From Lachnospiraceae bacterium (GTDB lineage: Bacteria; Bacillota; Clostridia; Lachnospirales; Lachnospiraceae), in assembly GCA_021202335.1 (NCBI GenBank), contig JAJQDE010000041.1, positions 1 to 64,000 of the forward strand: a stretch of DNA of 64,000 nucleotides, given 5' to 3'. Positions 63,919 through 64,000 of this stretch are shown piece after piece. Position numbers and translations under genes: made by a program. The notes below the pieces were generated by a model. The model did not search any database. It was given only the letters and a program-made list of their open reading frames with translations, and was not told the origin of the DNA. Position 1 is the stretch's first letter; the number at the start of each line of letters is the position of its first letter.

Positions 63919-64000
63919 CTATGATTTTTCTCCAATCAACCGCAGATATTCTGTAGCTTTTCCGGCAGCCCTTTTTAATATCCTCAAGATGTTTCTTATC
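63919..64000 (-). CDS. Possible 3' end of the next cluster gene (cut by window edge)
   Basis: A frame open to the edge ends LKRAAGKATEYLRLIGEKS with TAG. Only about 27 residues are visible and a second frame is also open, so the call is tentative. Confidence 0.35.
   Translation of the reverse strand, partial: IRNILRILKRAAGKATEYLRLIGEKS

Overview
The window looks like part of a Firmicutes chromosome, most likely Lachnospiraceae (Clostridium cluster XIVa). Strong AGGAGG-type ribosome sites precede most genes. NADP-type glutamate dehydrogenase, a GlgC/GlgD pair, a PhoB/PhoR-type system with a Na/Pi transporter, a PdaA-like deacetylase and a wall/capsule polysaccharide cluster fit that family. 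This placement is inference from gene content; no marker gene is present.

Bases 69-33708 are a complete-looking temperate siphovirus prophage inserted in the 3' end of gdhA. A 31-bp exact direct repeat (69-99 and 33678-33708) marks attL and attR. The copy at attR begins exactly at the gdhA stop codon, so the end of gdhA is restored. From right to left the prophage has: a tyrosine integrase with four tandem 11-bp arm-type repeats; a DinD-family gene; an Ltp-type (superinfection exclusion) gene; a lysogeny block (RelE-like toxin, antitoxin, XRE repressor) on the plus strand; divergent consensus promoters near 28.33-28.41 kb; a leftward early region (HTH proteins, DUF4406, lytic transglycosylase, HUH replication protein, RNase H-like, VRR-NUC, PcfJ-like protein); an ArpU/RinA-like late regulator; then HNH, TerS, TerL, portal, ClpP-type protease, capsid, connector and tail genes, tape measure, tail hub and fibre, holin and endolysin.

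Bases 33.7-46.6 kb are host core genes read leftward: gdhA, nptA-phoB-phoR, glgC-glgD, an aconitase-family hydratase, a U32-like protein and a polysaccharide deacetylase. Bases 46.6-64 kb are a leftward surface-polysaccharide cluster. It has three IspD/TarI-like cytidylyltransferases, three SDR epimerase/dehydratases, a LicD-family phosphotransferase, RgpF, DUF4422, GT2, GT4 and GT92-like transferases and an SGNH hydrolase. Together these suggest a polymer decorated with CDP-activated polyol phosphates. About nine of the proteins share a small Rossmann-like module fused at the N or C terminus, or standing alone.

Two window-wide features stand out. Five genes (tape measure, VRR-NUC, Ltp protein, a GT4 and a GT2) are each cut by one in-frame stop codon (TGA or TAG) with no frameshift, while homologous sequence continues downstream. 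The early phage region also pairs a HUH replication protein with two 48-bp repeats that each carry a DnaA-box-like TTATCCACA.
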